64,000 nt of DNA from Acidimicrobiales bacterium (GTDB lineage: Bacteria; Actinomycetota; Acidimicrobiia; Acidimicrobiales; JAHWLA01), in contig DATLNE010000047.1 of NCBI GenBank assembly GCA_035536915.1, positions 1 through 64,000 on the forward strand. Direction: 5' to 3'. Made by a program: the position numbers and the translations under genes. A model generated the notes under the pieces. It saw only the letters and a list, made by a program, of their open reading frames with translations, was not told the DNA's origin and ran no database searches. Below, in pieces: positions 20,501-29,578 of this stretch. Within the stretch, counting starts at the first letter, position 1. Every line of letters begins with the position of its first letter.

Positions 20501-22786
20501 GTGAGCAGTCCCACCCTCGTCGTCCACGGCCACTTCTACCAACCTCCGCGGGAGAACCCGTGGACGGAAGAGGTGGCTCGCGAGGTGTCGGCGGCGCCGT
20601 ACCACGACTGGAACGCCCGCATCACCGCCGAGTGCTACCGCCCCAACGGCGTGGCTCGCATCGTCGACGACGCCGGGCGGGTGGTGGCCATCGTCGACAA
20701 CTACGAGCACCTCTCGTTCAACATGGGGCCGACGCTGCTGGCGTGGCTGGAGCGCCACGCCCCTGACGCCTATGCCCGCATCCTGGCCGCCGACGCCAAG
20801 ACGGGCGGCGCCATGGCGCAGGCCTTCGGCCACACCATCCTCCCGCTGTCGAACGAGCGCGACCTGCGCACCCAGGTGCGATGGGGGCTGGCCGACTTCG
20901 AGCACCGCTTCGGACGCCGCGCCGAAGGCATGTGGCTGCCTGAGGCGGCGGTCAACGACGAGGTGCTGTGCGTGCTGGTCGAAGAGGGCGTGCGTTTCAC
21001 CGTGCTCGCCCCGGGCCAAGCCGCGCCGGCATTCCAACCGGTCGACACCTCGATCGTGCATCGCTGGGCGCACCCGGGGGGCAAGGGCGAACTGGCGATC
21101 GTCTTCTACGACGGAGACCTTTCACATGACGTCGCCTTCGGCCTGAGCACGCTCGCCCCGCAAGCCTTCCTCGACCGCATGGGCGGCGGCCTGGTGACGG
21201 TGGCCACCGACGGGGAGACGTTCGGGCACCACCACCGATGGGGCGAGCGCTTCCTTGCCTATGCGCTGTCGGTGGAGGCCCCTCGTCGCGGGGTCGAGGT
21301 GCAGAGCCTGGTGACGGTGGTCGCCTCCCGCCCGGCCACGCACGACGTGCAGGTGGCCGAGAGCGCGTGGTCGTGCGCCCACGGCGTGGGCCGCTGGCGC
21401 GACGACTGCGGTTGCTCGACGGGGGGCGAGCCCGGGTGGAACCAGCGCTGGCGGGCGCCGTTGCGGTCCGCCCTCGACTGGCTGCGCGACGAGGCGGCGG
21501 CTGTTTTCGAACGGCGAGGCGGCAGCGTCCTCAAAGACCCTTGGGCCGCTCGCGACGACTACGTGCGCGTGCTGGTCGGCGCCGAGTCGCGGAACGACTT
21601 TGCCGCGCGTCATGTGGTGGGCGACCCGGTGGAAGCGTTCACGTTGCTTGAGTCCCAGCGCCACGCCATGGCCATGTACACGTCGTGCGGCTGGTTCTTC
21701 AACGACGTGGCGGGCTTGGAAACCGTGCAAGTCCTGCGGTACGCCGCTCGGGTCGTCGACCTGCTCGTCGAGCTCGGAGAGCCCTCGCCGGAGCAGGCTT
21801 TCGTCGATCGGTTGGCGGCAGCGGAGAGCAACCGGCTGGAGGAGGGCAACGGGCGCGACATCTGGAGTCGACACGTCGTGCCCGCCCGGGTCGACGCCGC
21901 CCGAGTGGTCGCTCACCTCGCCCTGCTCGAACTGCTGGAGCGGCGGTCGCCCGCGTCGCGCATCGGTGCCTACGACATCGAGGTGCTCCACCACGACCAC
22001 GCCGACCGCGGGCCGCTCGCCCTCTGCACCGGCGCCGTCCGCCTCACCCACATGCGAACCGGCCGCACCGCAGAGCACGTGTACGGGGCGCTGCACCTCG
22101 GCGGCCTGGAAGTGCTCGGCGCCACCCGCCCCGTCGACAGCCGGCTCGACGACGACGCCGCCACGTTGCTGCGCCAGGCCTTCGAACAAGGGGCGCCGGT
22201 GACGACTCTCCTGCGCATGGTCAGTTCGGGGTACGGGCCACACGAGTTCGGGCTGGAGGACGCCCTGCCCGACGCGGCCGACGAGATCCTGCGCAGCGCG
22301 GCGCGGGAGTTGGCCGACCGGTTCGCCGGGGCCTACGAGCGCCTGTTCGCCGACCACCACGGCCGCCTCGCCGCGCTGGCCGCCGCCGGCTACCAGCTCC
22401 CACCCGAACTACGGGCGCCCGCAGAACTGTCGTTGGCCCGCCGTTTCGAAGCCGAGGTGGCCGCCGCCGGCGGGTCGAGCGACCCGGCCGCCTACCAGGG
22501 AGCCGTCGCCATCGCCCGCCAAGCCCGCCGCGAGGGCTACCGCATCGACACCCCTGAAGCGCTCCAGACCATCGAACGCATCCTCACCGAGGCCGTCGAA
22601 CGAGCGGTCGCCGACGGCGACGTCGATGCCCCGTTGGCGCTCCTGGCGCTGGCTGCCGACCTCGACCTGCGCCCCAACATCGAACCGGCCCAAGAGATCG
22701 TCTACGAAGCGGTGCAGCACGACGGTCTCACCGAGCACCTCGCCGCCCTCGCCCCCGCGCTCAGCCTCGCCGTCCCGAGTACATAG
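20501..22786 (+). CDS. GH57-like glycoside hydrolase with DUF3536 domain
   Basis: 761 residues from GTG 20501 (upstream GGGAGG). The N-terminus LVVHGHFYQPPRENPW is the GH57 first motif (HGHFYQP), and GMWLPEAAVNDEV carries the expected nucleophile Glu148. The C-terminal half is the DUF3536 domain found with this family. GH57 enzymes act on alpha-glucans as amylases or branching enzymes; the precise reaction is not known to me. Its position 90 bases after glgB argues for a role in glycogen trimming. The protein ends P-S-T with the stop codon inside a long palindrome. Confidence 0.85.
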   Translation: MSSPTLVVHGHFYQPPRENPWTEEVAREVSAAPYHDWNARITAECYRPNGVARIVDDAGRVVAIVDNYEHLSFNMGPTLLAWLERHAPDAYARILAADAKTGGAMAQAFGHTILPLSNERDLRTQVRWGLADFEHRFGRRAEGMWLPEAAVNDEVLCVLVEEGVRFTVLAPGQAAPAFQPVDTSIVHRWAHPGGKGELAIVFYDGDLSHDVAFGLSTLAPQAFLDRMGGGLVTVATDGETFGHHHRWGERFLAYALSVEAPRRGVEVQSLVTVVASRPATHDVQVAESAWSCAHGVGRWRDDCGCSTGGEPGWNQRWRAPLRSALDWLRDEAAAVFERRGGSVLKDPWAARDDYVRVLVGAESRNDFAARHVVGDPVEAFTLLESQRHAMAMYTSCGWFFNDVAGLETVQVLRYAARVVDLLVELGEPSPEQAFVDRLAAAESNRLEEGNGRDIWSRHVVPARVDAARVVAHLALLELLERRSPASRIGAYDIEVLHHDHADRGPLALCTGAVRLTHMRTGRTAEHVYGALHLGGLEVLGATRPVDSRLDDDAATLLRQAFEQGAPVTTLLRMVSSGYGPHEFGLEDALPDAADEILRSAARELADRFAGAYERLFADHHGRLAALAAAGYQLPPELRAPAELSLARRFEAEVAAAGGSSDPAAYQGAVAIARQARREGYRIDTPEALQTIERILTEAVERAVADGDVDAPLALLALAADLDLRPNIEPAQEIVYEAVQHDGLTEHLAALAPALSLAVPST

Positions 22787-22818
22787 GTCACCGAAACGGT
22801 AACCTATGTACTCGGGAC
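22772..22818. terminator. Palindrome between convergent GH57 and SRPBCC genes (copy 1)
   Basis: Perfect 17-base arms (22772-22788 and 22802-22818) enclose a 13-base centre that itself has a 4-bp ACCG/CGGT stem with an AAA loop. It carries the GH57 stop codon in its left arm and the end of the SRPBCC reading frame on the other strand. It can fold in both directions and probably ends both transcripts, though there is no U-tract. A closely similar element lies at 59077-59119. Confidence 0.75.
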
Positions 22819-23207
22819 TGCAGCGTCCGCAGGTTGCGGCGCCAGACCCACACCAGCACCAACCGGGCCACCGGCGGCACCATCCACCACGGGAACTCCA
22901 GCGTCTCGTCCCACTCGAAGCGACAGCGCGACGGCCCCAGCGGCGTCAAGGTGAAACGGCCGGTGCCCTGCACGAGCCCCACATGGCGGATACCGATGGC
23001 CGAGCCCTCGACCCACTCCACGATCTCCATGCGGTCGACGGTCCGGAACGGGCCGACCACGGTGAGGCACTCGAAGGTCCGCTCCGAGGTGAAGGTGATG
23101 GAGCGGGCGTCGTGCATCCACTCGACGTGCGACGGGATGTCGGCCACGTAGTCCCACACCACCGAGGCGGGCGCGTCGAGATCGATGCCGACCCGCAGCC
23201 GCTGCAC
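22788..23207 (-). CDS. SRPBCC-family protein (polyketide cyclase/START-like)
   Basis: 139 residues from GTG 23207, which shares one base with the galT stop (TAGTG), so it is the second gene of a galT operon. The hydrophobic-pocket fold is indicated by VGIDLDAPASVVWDYVADI, a central segment with VGPFRTVDRMEIVEW and GTGRFTLTPLGPSRCRFEW, and a C-terminal amphipathic helix. Such proteins bind small hydrophobic ligands; ligand unknown. The last codons run through the palindrome at 22772-22818, so the C-terminus may have been altered by that element. Confidence 0.8.
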   Translation of the reverse strand: MQRLRVGIDLDAPASVVWDYVADIPSHVEWMHDARSITFTSERTFECLTVVGPFRTVDRMEIVEWVEGSAIGIRHVGLVQGTGRFTLTPLGPSRCRFEWDETLEFPWWMVPPVARLVLVWVWRRNLRTLQSRVHRLPFR

Positions 23208-24190
23208 TACTGGATGGCGACTTCGGCCCGCAGGTCCGACGCCGCCTGCTCGGGCGGCACCACGTTGATGAGCACGCCGGTGCCGAGCTCGAAGCCGGCC
23301 GTCGTCGTCAGCTTGGGCGCGATGTGCACGTGCCAGTGGAACGTGCTCGACGTGCGGTACGGCGCCGAGTGGAACACCAGGTTGTACGACAGGTCACCGA
23401 AGCGCCGCCGCAGCAGCGCCAGCACGTTGCGCATAGCCCGCCCCACTGCGGCCAGGTCGGCGGGCTCGGCGTGGTGCAGGTGCGGGTCGTGGCGCCGGGG
23501 CACCACCAGCATCTCGTAGGGGGTACCGCTCCAAAAGGGGCAGATGACGAGGCACCGGTCGTCGGCGTAGACGACGCGGTGGCCCACCTCCTCTTCGGCC
23601 TCGGCCGCCGTGCAGATGAGGCACGACCCTTCGAAGCGGGCGAAGCCCCCCAGCTCGTCGGAGATCTCCCGGGGCACGAACGGCATGCCCATGAGCTGGC
23701 CGTGGGGGTGGTCGAGCGACGCCCCCGCCTCCCGCCCGAAGTTCACGATGGCCTGGCTGTACCGCAGCCCCGGTTGGGCGGCATGTTCTTCAATGCGGTC
23801 ACGGATGGCCGCCATCACCAGGCCCGCCTGCGGGTCGGACAACTCGCTCCACGACAGGTCGTGGTCAGGCGAGATGACCAGCACCTCGTGGATGCCGCTG
23901 GCGGGCGCCTGCGTGAAGACCGGGCCGAGGTGGCTCACCACCATGGGGACCTTGCCCTCGAAGGCGGGGTAGAGGTTGGGCACCACCCGCACCAGCCACT
24001 GGCCGGTCGGCCCGTAGGTCTCCAGTGCAGGCGGCGTGGCCTCTTCGTTGCCCGGACAGAACGGGCAAGGCCGATCGGGGTCGCCGTGCACCGGCACCCA
24101 GCGGCTCTGGAAGGCCTGCGGCCGCCCCGCCCGCTCGTCGCTCATGACGACCCACCGACCGGTCAGCGGGTCAAGCCGCAGCTGGCTCAT
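23207..24190 (-). CDS. galT: Galactose-1-phosphate uridylyltransferase
   Basis: 327 residues from ATG 24190 (MSQLRLDPLTGRWVVMSDER), the conserved N-terminus; longer in-frame starts are rejected. Leloir-type enzyme moving UMP between UDP-glucose and galactose 1-phosphate. Zinc ligands are in CPFCPGNE, and the catalytic motif is His161-Pro162-His163 in ASLDHPHGQLMG, with further FHWHVHIAPK near the C-terminus. It heads a two-gene unit with the SRPBCC gene and is divergent from the PucR-type regulator with ~156 bases between starts. Confidence 0.92.
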   Translation of the reverse strand: MSQLRLDPLTGRWVVMSDERAGRPQAFQSRWVPVHGDPDRPCPFCPGNEEATPPALETYGPTGQWLVRVVPNLYPAFEGKVPMVVSHLGPVFTQAPASGIHEVLVISPDHDLSWSELSDPQAGLVMAAIRDRIEEHAAQPGLRYSQAIVNFGREAGASLDHPHGQLMGMPFVPREISDELGGFARFEGSCLICTAAEAEEEVGHRVVYADDRCLVICPFWSGTPYEMLVVPRRHDPHLHHAEPADLAAVGRAMRNVLALLRRRFGDLSYNLVFHSAPYRTSSTFHWHVHIAPKLTTTAGFELGTGVLINVVPPEQAASDLRAEVAIQ

Positions 24191-24346
24191 GCAGGGCGAG
24201 TCGTGGTCGGCACCGCTCCCCAACGTAGCGCTCTGCGTGGTCGTCGTTCTGCACCCTCGCCACCGCCCCTTGCGCGACCCCTGCCCGCAATGCCACCTTT
24301 TGTGCAGTTCCCGTGCATCGCCTGACGCGCACGAAGTGGGGGGCCA

Positions 24347-25669
24347 GTGCCCAACAGCAGTACGACAGCCGCACCGCCCGCCGATGTCGATGCCTTTCGG
24401 CTCGAAGTACTGCATCGGTTGCAGGGCACGTTCGAGGGACTCGTCGAGTCCATGTTCGACGACATCGTCGGCCATGTACCCGCCTATCAGGACGTCATCA
24501 CGCCCGCCGAGATGCACGACGTACGCAGCGCCCTGCGCCGCGCCGGCGGCTTCTTCCTGCGCACGTTGCAGGAAAACCGACCGCTCGATTCAGGCGAGGT
24601 CGTGGCCTTGCAGGTCATCGGCGCCCAACGAGCCCGCCACGGCCTGCCTCCTGAAGGGCTGACAGCGGCGATCCAGGCGGCCATGCGCACCGGCTATCGC
24701 CGCCTGTTGGAGTGCGCGCTGGAGGTCGAAGCGCCCACCGATGTGGCCGTGCGGGCCATGGGCGCCTTGTCGATGCGCCTCTTCGAGTTCGTGCAGGACG
24801 CCACAGGGGCACTGGTAGCCGGCTACATGGGCGAGGAGTCGCAGCGCCTCAGTTCCCGCCTCCGCGAACAAGCGGCGCTCGTCGACCGGCTGCTCGAGGC
24901 CAGTTGGACGGACGAAGACGAGATCCGCGGCCACGCCAAAGAACTCGGGTTCAGCGTCGAGGCGCCGCTCACCTTGCTCCTCGTCGCCAACGGTCGTTTC
25001 CAAGAGACGACGCCGTTGCGCTCCGCAGCCACACGGCTCGCCGAGCGCCTGCCCGGCGCCATCGAAGGCCCGGCCCGCCCGTCGCCGGTGCCCCACGTCA
25101 TCGTGGTCGTACCGGAAGCGGCCGCCCACCCGTGGGCGACGTTGTTGGCGACATGCGACGAAGTCGCCGCCGGCGAAGCCGTCTACGTGGGGTGTGCCAC
25201 GCCGGTGGGGCAACTCCTGTCGCTGTCCAGCGCCTACCGACGGGCGCAGGGCGACCTCCTCTACCTGTCGGCGGCGCGCACCGGCCACGGTGCCGTCGCC
25301 ATGAAAGACGTGAAGGCCTATCGCATCCTGGCCTGCGCGCCCTTGGAAGACCGCCTCGACTTCGTGCGCCAGACGCTCGGGCCCATCTTCGACCTCTCCG
25401 AAACAAAGGCGGTCGAGCTGCTCGACACGCTCGAATCGCTCTACGACAACCAGGGCCATTGTGCGGCTGTGGCGGGCGAATTGGCCGTCCACGAGAAGAC
25501 CGTCCGCTACCGGCTGCGCCGCGTGCAGGATCTCACCGGCCTGGCCATCGACGTGCCCGCCGACCGCCTGCAGCTAGACATGGCGGTGCGGCTTCGCAGG
25601 CTGGCCATGACGGAGGTGTCACCGTTCGACGATCCGGCGTGGGGCCCATCGTCGAGACGGCGCCGTTAA
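24347..25669 (+). CDS. PucR-type transcriptional regulator
   Basis: 440 residues from GTG 24347. The C-terminus (residues ~362-420) is the HTH_30 domain of the PucR/CdaR class: LYDNQGHCAAVAGELAVHEK and RYRLRRVQDLTGL. The N-terminal ~170 residues are a helical sensor-like domain, and the middle resembles the GGDEF-like linker of this class. Ligand unknown. It is divergent from galT and may control it, or act on the downstream unknown gene; the sequence does not decide. Confidence 0.82.
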   Translation: MPNSSTTAAPPADVDAFRLEVLHRLQGTFEGLVESMFDDIVGHVPAYQDVITPAEMHDVRSALRRAGGFFLRTLQENRPLDSGEVVALQVIGAQRARHGLPPEGLTAAIQAAMRTGYRRLLECALEVEAPTDVAVRAMGALSMRLFEFVQDATGALVAGYMGEESQRLSSRLREQAALVDRLLEASWTDEDEIRGHAKELGFSVEAPLTLLLVANGRFQETTPLRSAATRLAERLPGAIEGPARPSPVPHVIVVVPEAAAHPWATLLATCDEVAAGEAVYVGCATPVGQLLSLSSAYRRAQGDLLYLSAARTGHGAVAMKDVKAYRILACAPLEDRLDFVRQTLGPIFDLSETKAVELLDTLESLYDNQGHCAAVAGELAVHEKTVRYRLRRVQDLTGLAIDVPADRLQLDMAVRLRRLAMTEVSPFDDPAWGPSSRRRR

Positions 25670-25699
25670 ACGGGTAAAACACCCCCCTAAGCGTGCGGA

Positions 25700-25723
25700 A
25701 GTTTGTCCGAATGGACAGAAACT
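25700..25723. promoter_or_regulatory. Inverted repeat upstream of the DUF2325-like gene
   Basis: AGTTTGTCC and GGACagAAACT form an inverted repeat with a GAAT loop and a 2-base bulge, in an AT-richer patch between the PucR gene and the next gene. Candidate operator or transcript hairpin; no direct evidence. Confidence 0.3.
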
Positions 25724-25806
25724 GGATGTTCAATCCTGACGGGACGAAACGTTTTCGCTGACGGCAATTGCCACTTCCGGGGCGACGTCTAGCGTCCTCG
25801 TCACCC

Positions 25807-28416
25807 ATGCCGAAGCCCTCCGGCCACCGGGGTTGTCGTACCCGCGAACTCTTGCTCGCGTGTTCGGTCGACGACCTCCGGCATGTGTTCGAGCACGCCT
25901 CGGGCGACGAACTGGCGCCCGTGCTCTCGGCCCTGGGTGTGCAGAGCCGCTCGGCCGGTCGCAAGGCACCGCAACTGCTGCGTTCCCGGCTGCGCACGTT
26001 CGGCCACGAGGCGTGCCACGACGTCGCGTGCGTGCTGACGCAGCCCGTGATGCGGGCGCTGGAGGCCCTCGTCCCCGACGCCGACGGCGACCTGGAGCCG
26101 CAGCTGCAGGCGGGCGCCTTCGACCAGCTCCGGCGCGCATGGCCTGCCCCGCTCGTGCGCTTGACGGTGGAGACGCTCTGGCACCTCGACGACCTCGACC
26201 TGGCCCAACGCGACCGCTTCCTGGCGCTCGTCGAACAGCCACCGGCGGCGCCCCCCGCCGACGCCCCCGCCGACGTCCCTACCGGCGTGGTCGACGAGCC
26301 CGTCGTGGCGCCCCCGGCCCGAGAGCCCGACGCCCTTGACGCCGCCACCACTGCGCTCGACACCCTGCTCGCCGCCGCCATCGCCCGAGCCCGGGCGGGC
26401 TCGGCCGCCCTCGGCCACCTGGCGTCGTTGCGCATCGCCTTGGAGGAGCTGATCGCCCTCGACCCGGCGCGGCCCGCCGCTTGGTACCACTACGGCCTGA
26501 TCTCCGCCGTGATCGGTGACGAAGCAGGGGAGGTGTTGCAGCCGCTCCCCGGCCCGGCCCGCCTCTCGTTCGTACTCGGCCAGCTGCGAGGGCTGGTCGA
26601 CACCGACGCCACCGACCGTCTCGTGCGCATCGTGCGGCGCGAGCAGTCGGTGGTCGACGAGTTGCTTCGTCGACCCGAAGGCAGCGCGGTGGCCGGGCGG
26701 GTGGTCGTCGCCCACTTGGACGACATCCGTGCCGCCGCCCGTTTCCTGGGACTGGCGGCTGCGCCCTTCGACGGGTGGCAGGACGCCGCTCGCGAGGTCC
26801 ATCGTCGCGTCGACGCCTTGGTCAGCGCGGGGTCGGTGGTCGACGCCGAGCTGTTGTTGCGAGCGCTCGAAGAAGCGTTGTGGCAATGGGCCGCGGCCGG
26901 CGACGGACGGGGCCGCGGCTTCGAGGAAGCGGCCACCACCGCCCTGCTGCGGCGCGTGGTGTGCCGTCGTCGTCGCAGCGACTTCGTCGGCGCCTCGCGG
27001 CTCCTCGACACTGTCGAGGACGCCTTCTTGGCTCCTGACGCGCGCGCCGCGGCCGCGTGCGAACGAGCCCTCATCGGCGCTGAGATCCCCGGGTTGGAAA
27101 CGGTTCGTTTTCCACGCGGCGACGCCGAGCGAGCCCGCTTCGTCGAACGGCTCCGGCCGGTGGCGTCGCACCTGGCCGCGGCAGTCGACGCCGACCCCAC
27201 GCTGGTGACCGCCAACGTGTTGCTCGGCATGCTCCTCCACGCCGAGGGCGACGTCTCTGCTGCTCCCGCGCTGGCCACGGCGGCCGCCGGGTTGGCCGAG
27301 GCGCCCGAGCCGTTGCCCTTGGCCACAGAGGTCGACTTCCACGCCGCCCTCGCCCGCCTGCGCCTGCTGGAACCGGGTACCGACGAGGCCGCCTACCGCG
27401 ACATGGCTCGTGCCCTGGACGCCGGTTACGTGCCCGGCGCCGAAGACCTGGCCTCGGCGGTCGTGGCCTTGGAGGCGCACGGCTCGCCGCACGCGGGCGC
27501 CTTGTTGGCCGCTGCGCTGCGGGTGGCGCCTGCCGCGCCTGCGCTGGTGGAGTTGGTCGTCGGCCGCGCCCGCACCGGCGACGAGGCCGCCTGCTCCACG
27601 GCCGAGGTGGTGGCGGCCGACTCGGGCATGGCCCTGTCCACCCGCGTCGACCTGCTCGACGCCGCCCTGGTCGGCGCCGGCCTGCGCCGCGACACCGAAG
27701 CCGCCGAACGACTGGCGGGCTCGCTCGACGACGTGCTCGTGCGGGCGGGCGACGCCGCCCTCGACGCCCGCTTCGCTGCCCTCCTGGGCGCCGACGAAAC
27801 CCTGCGCGCCGCGCTCGACCCCGCCGCCGCCGACGCCTTGCGTCTGGAGGTGCTGCGGCGCATCGGGCGCATCGAAGAGGCGCGGGCCATCGCTTTGGCC
27901 ATGTTCTACCGAGCCGCGGGCGGGGGGTTGCGGGGCTTCGACGCCGCCGACCTCTTCCACGTCCTCGTCGAGCTGGGCCTTGCCCCGGCCGAGCTCGACG
28001 ACCTGGCCCGGCTCCTCCCCTCGCCCCCCGACGGGGGGGAGCCGGCCACTGGGCTCGACCGCCCCGTGCACGTGCTGTTCGTCGGCGGCAACGAGACCCA
28101 GGACCGTTACCGCACAGCCATCGACGCCTCGGTCGCCCTGCGTTACGACGGCAAGGTCCGCATCACGTGGTTCTTGTCGGGCTGGCGGTCGAACTGGCAC
28201 ACCGATGCGGCCCGCATCGAGGCGGCCTACGGGCAAGCCGACGCCGTGGTGCTCATGACGTTCATCCGCACCCACCTGGGCCAGCGCGTGCGGCGCAGCG
28301 CCGGTGATGCCGGGCTCCCGTGGGTGGCGTGCACCGGCCATGGCCGCGAGGCCATCGAGCGCGCCGTCGACCGTGCCGTCGCCATCGTGGGCGACCAGGT
28401 GCCCTCGGCCGGGTAG
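25807..28416 (+). CDS. Large protein of unknown function with DUF2325-like C-terminus
   Basis: 869 residues from ATG 25807 (MPKPSGHRGCRTRELLLACS). No signal peptide or membrane segment. The N-terminal ~130 residues form a helical domain (LACSVDDLRHVFEHAS, LLRSRLRTFG, LTQPVMRALEALVP). A proline/alanine linker follows near residues 145-180, then a very long alanine-rich helical region resembling TPR-like solenoid. Residues ~753-860 look like DUF2325: VHVLFVGGNETQDRY, then ADAVVLMTFIRTHLGQRV and GLPWVACTGHG, a Rossmann-like fold with a glycine-rich first turn. I do not recognise the full architecture. A hairpin follows the stop. Confidence 0.75.
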   Translation: MPKPSGHRGCRTRELLLACSVDDLRHVFEHASGDELAPVLSALGVQSRSAGRKAPQLLRSRLRTFGHEACHDVACVLTQPVMRALEALVPDADGDLEPQLQAGAFDQLRRAWPAPLVRLTVETLWHLDDLDLAQRDRFLALVEQPPAAPPADAPADVPTGVVDEPVVAPPAREPDALDAATTALDTLLAAAIARARAGSAALGHLASLRIALEELIALDPARPAAWYHYGLISAVIGDEAGEVLQPLPGPARLSFVLGQLRGLVDTDATDRLVRIVRREQSVVDELLRRPEGSAVAGRVVVAHLDDIRAAARFLGLAAAPFDGWQDAAREVHRRVDALVSAGSVVDAELLLRALEEALWQWAAAGDGRGRGFEEAATTALLRRVVCRRRRSDFVGASRLLDTVEDAFLAPDARAAAACERALIGAEIPGLETVRFPRGDAERARFVERLRPVASHLAAAVDADPTLVTANVLLGMLLHAEGDVSAAPALATAAAGLAEAPEPLPLATEVDFHAALARLRLLEPGTDEAAYRDMARALDAGYVPGAEDLASAVVALEAHGSPHAGALLAAALRVAPAAPALVELVVGRARTGDEAACSTAEVVAADSGMALSTRVDLLDAALVGAGLRRDTEAAERLAGSLDDVLVRAGDAALDARFAALLGADETLRAALDPAAADALRLEVLRRIGRIEEARAIALAMFYRAAGGGLRGFDAADLFHVLVELGLAPAELDDLARLLPSPPDGGEPATGLDRPVHVLFVGGNETQDRYRTAIDASVALRYDGKVRITWFLSGWRSNWHTDAARIEAAYGQADAVVLMTFIRTHLGQRVRRSAGDAGLPWVACTGHGREAIERAVDRAVAIVGDQVPSAG

Positions 28417-28426
28417 CCCCGGTCGA

Positions 28427-28463
28427 GGCGGGTGAGCCCAGCCCCCACGGGGCTCACCCCGCC
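28427..28463 (+). terminator. Hairpin after the DUF2325-like gene
   Basis: GGCGGGTGAGCCC pairs with GGGCTCACCCCGCC (one bulged C) 11 bases after the stop; no U-tract. A likely terminator for the upstream gene. Confidence 0.55.
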
Positions 28464-28642
28464 ACGAAGTCACCGCGCCGCCGGGCGTGCGGACGTCCCC
28501 CCGTTCGTCCGCACAACCCGGCCCCCCGCACTGCACGCAGTGCTCGGCGCGGTTCCCGGAGCGGGTGGGCCACCCCCCGACGGCCCGACCCGCTCCGGTT
28601 CCGTTTGGCACCGATCCCCCCGGCCGGTGCCCGTCGGAAACC

Positions 28643-29095
28643 TCAGCTCCCGCCAGGGGCCGCTCGCACGGTTCCTGCCGAGAGTTCCTCTGCCACCAAT
28701 GCCCGCAGCCGAAGGTATTCGGCTGCCTCCGTCGTCGATATGTGGAGGGTGAGGATGCCTTCGAAGGTGGCGTCCATCATCGTTATGTCTCCCGCCAGGA
28801 ACCGGCCGACGTCGCCAGGAGGGCCGTGGATCTCCATGTGCGGGTTGAACTCCGGTCCCGAGCGGGTCATGACGTGGCCCTCTCGGGTGAAGGTGATGCG
28901 GTACGACAACGGCGGGTTGCCCAGGTCGATCGCCACGCGAAGCGAGCGGCCACCCAGGGCATCGGCAATGGCGTCGCGTCGGAGGCGCAGGCGGTCGAGG
29001 CAGGCACGGACGACGGCATCCGGCGACGAACAGTCCCGGAATTGGTTCGTCTCGCCTGCATCGTCCATCCGCTCTCCCACACGCATAGGTTTCAT
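28643..29095 (-). CDS. SCP2/sterol-carrier-like small protein
   Basis: 150 residues. The middle has the SCP2-like pattern of a hydrophobic-ligand carrier: LRVAIDLGNPPLSYRITFTR, then NPHMEIHGPPGDVGRFLAGD and MMDATFEGILTL. ATG codons at residues 1, 4 and 10 are all possible starts; the longest is given. Ligand unknown. It is divergent from the small secreted gene, with 183 bases between starts. Confidence 0.6.
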   Translation of the reverse strand: MKPMRVGERMDDAGETNQFRDCSSPDAVVRACLDRLRLRRDAIADALGGRSLRVAIDLGNPPLSYRITFTREGHVMTRSGPEFNPHMEIHGPPGDVGRFLAGDITMMDATFEGILTLHISTTEAAEYLRLRALVAEELSAGTVRAAPGGS

Positions 29096-29134
29096 CTAGT
29101 ACTTCGCAAATCGTCCGAAAAAGTGTCGGTCACC

Positions 29135-29166
29135 CACGAAATAATCCTGTGACCAGGACTTTCGTG
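29135..29166 (+). promoter_or_regulatory. Hairpin in the divergent promoter region of the small secreted gene
   Basis: CACGAAA + TCCTG pairs with CAGGA + TTTCGTG around a TGAC loop, with small bulges. It lies 113 bases upstream of the GTG at 29279 and 40 bases from the divergent SCP2-like start. It may be an operator or a leader-RNA structure. Confidence 0.4.
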
Positions 29167-29278
29167 CGTGAGCGTCGAAGTTTTGAGGAGTCGGGTCGCC
29201 TGGCGAGCCTCGACGCGAACCCCCTGAAACCAGCGCAGTGCTCCCCTGGAGCCTGCGCGTACAGAGAGGAACCCCCTC

Positions 29279-29578
29279 GTGTCTCGCAGCCCTCTTCGAC
29301 GGTCGCGGCTTCTTGTCGTCGCCGCGCTGTCCCTGACCGGCGCTCTGCTCGCAGTTGCCGCGCCGCCCGCACAAGCGGACTGCGCTCGGGCGTCGGTGTG
29401 GATCTACAAGTCGAGGCAGGGCCGTGAGTACAAGTACGGCCCCTACCAGTGCGTGGGTCCGAACAACGGGCATCCGAACACCGGCTATGCAGGCTGGGGG
29501 ACGGGCGACAACACATACCCATATGGGGTGCCGTCCGGAGGCGGCGCCGAAGTTTGGGTGCCCTTGCCGCTGCCCTAG
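29279..29578 (+). CDS. Small secreted two-cysteine protein
   Basis: 99 residues from GTG 29279, preceded by GAGAGGAA. Signal peptide LLVVAALSLTGALLAVAAPPAQA, then a mature part of ~65 residues with Cys35 and Cys58, rich in Gly, Tyr and Asn (YKYGPYQCVGPNNGHPNTGY). No family recognised; the layout is like small actinobacterial secreted peptides stabilised by one disulfide. It converges with the ECF sigma gene so tightly that both stop codons share the bases CTAG. Confidence 0.7.
   Translation: MSRSPLRRSRLLVVAALSLTGALLAVAAPPAQADCARASVWIYKSRQGREYKYGPYQCVGPNNGHPNTGYAGWGTGDNTYPYGVPSGGGAEVWVPLPLP

Noticed and set aside
25801-28611. 936-residue minus-strand open frame
   Set aside because: Antisense of the DUF2325-like gene, low-complexity Gly/Arg/Val composition, no ribosome site or motif.
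28487-28640. CTQC/CVQC zinc-ribbon-like pieces on both strands between two genes
   Set aside because: Short, on conflicting frames, without start or ribosome site; likely chance in GC-rich intergenic DNA.
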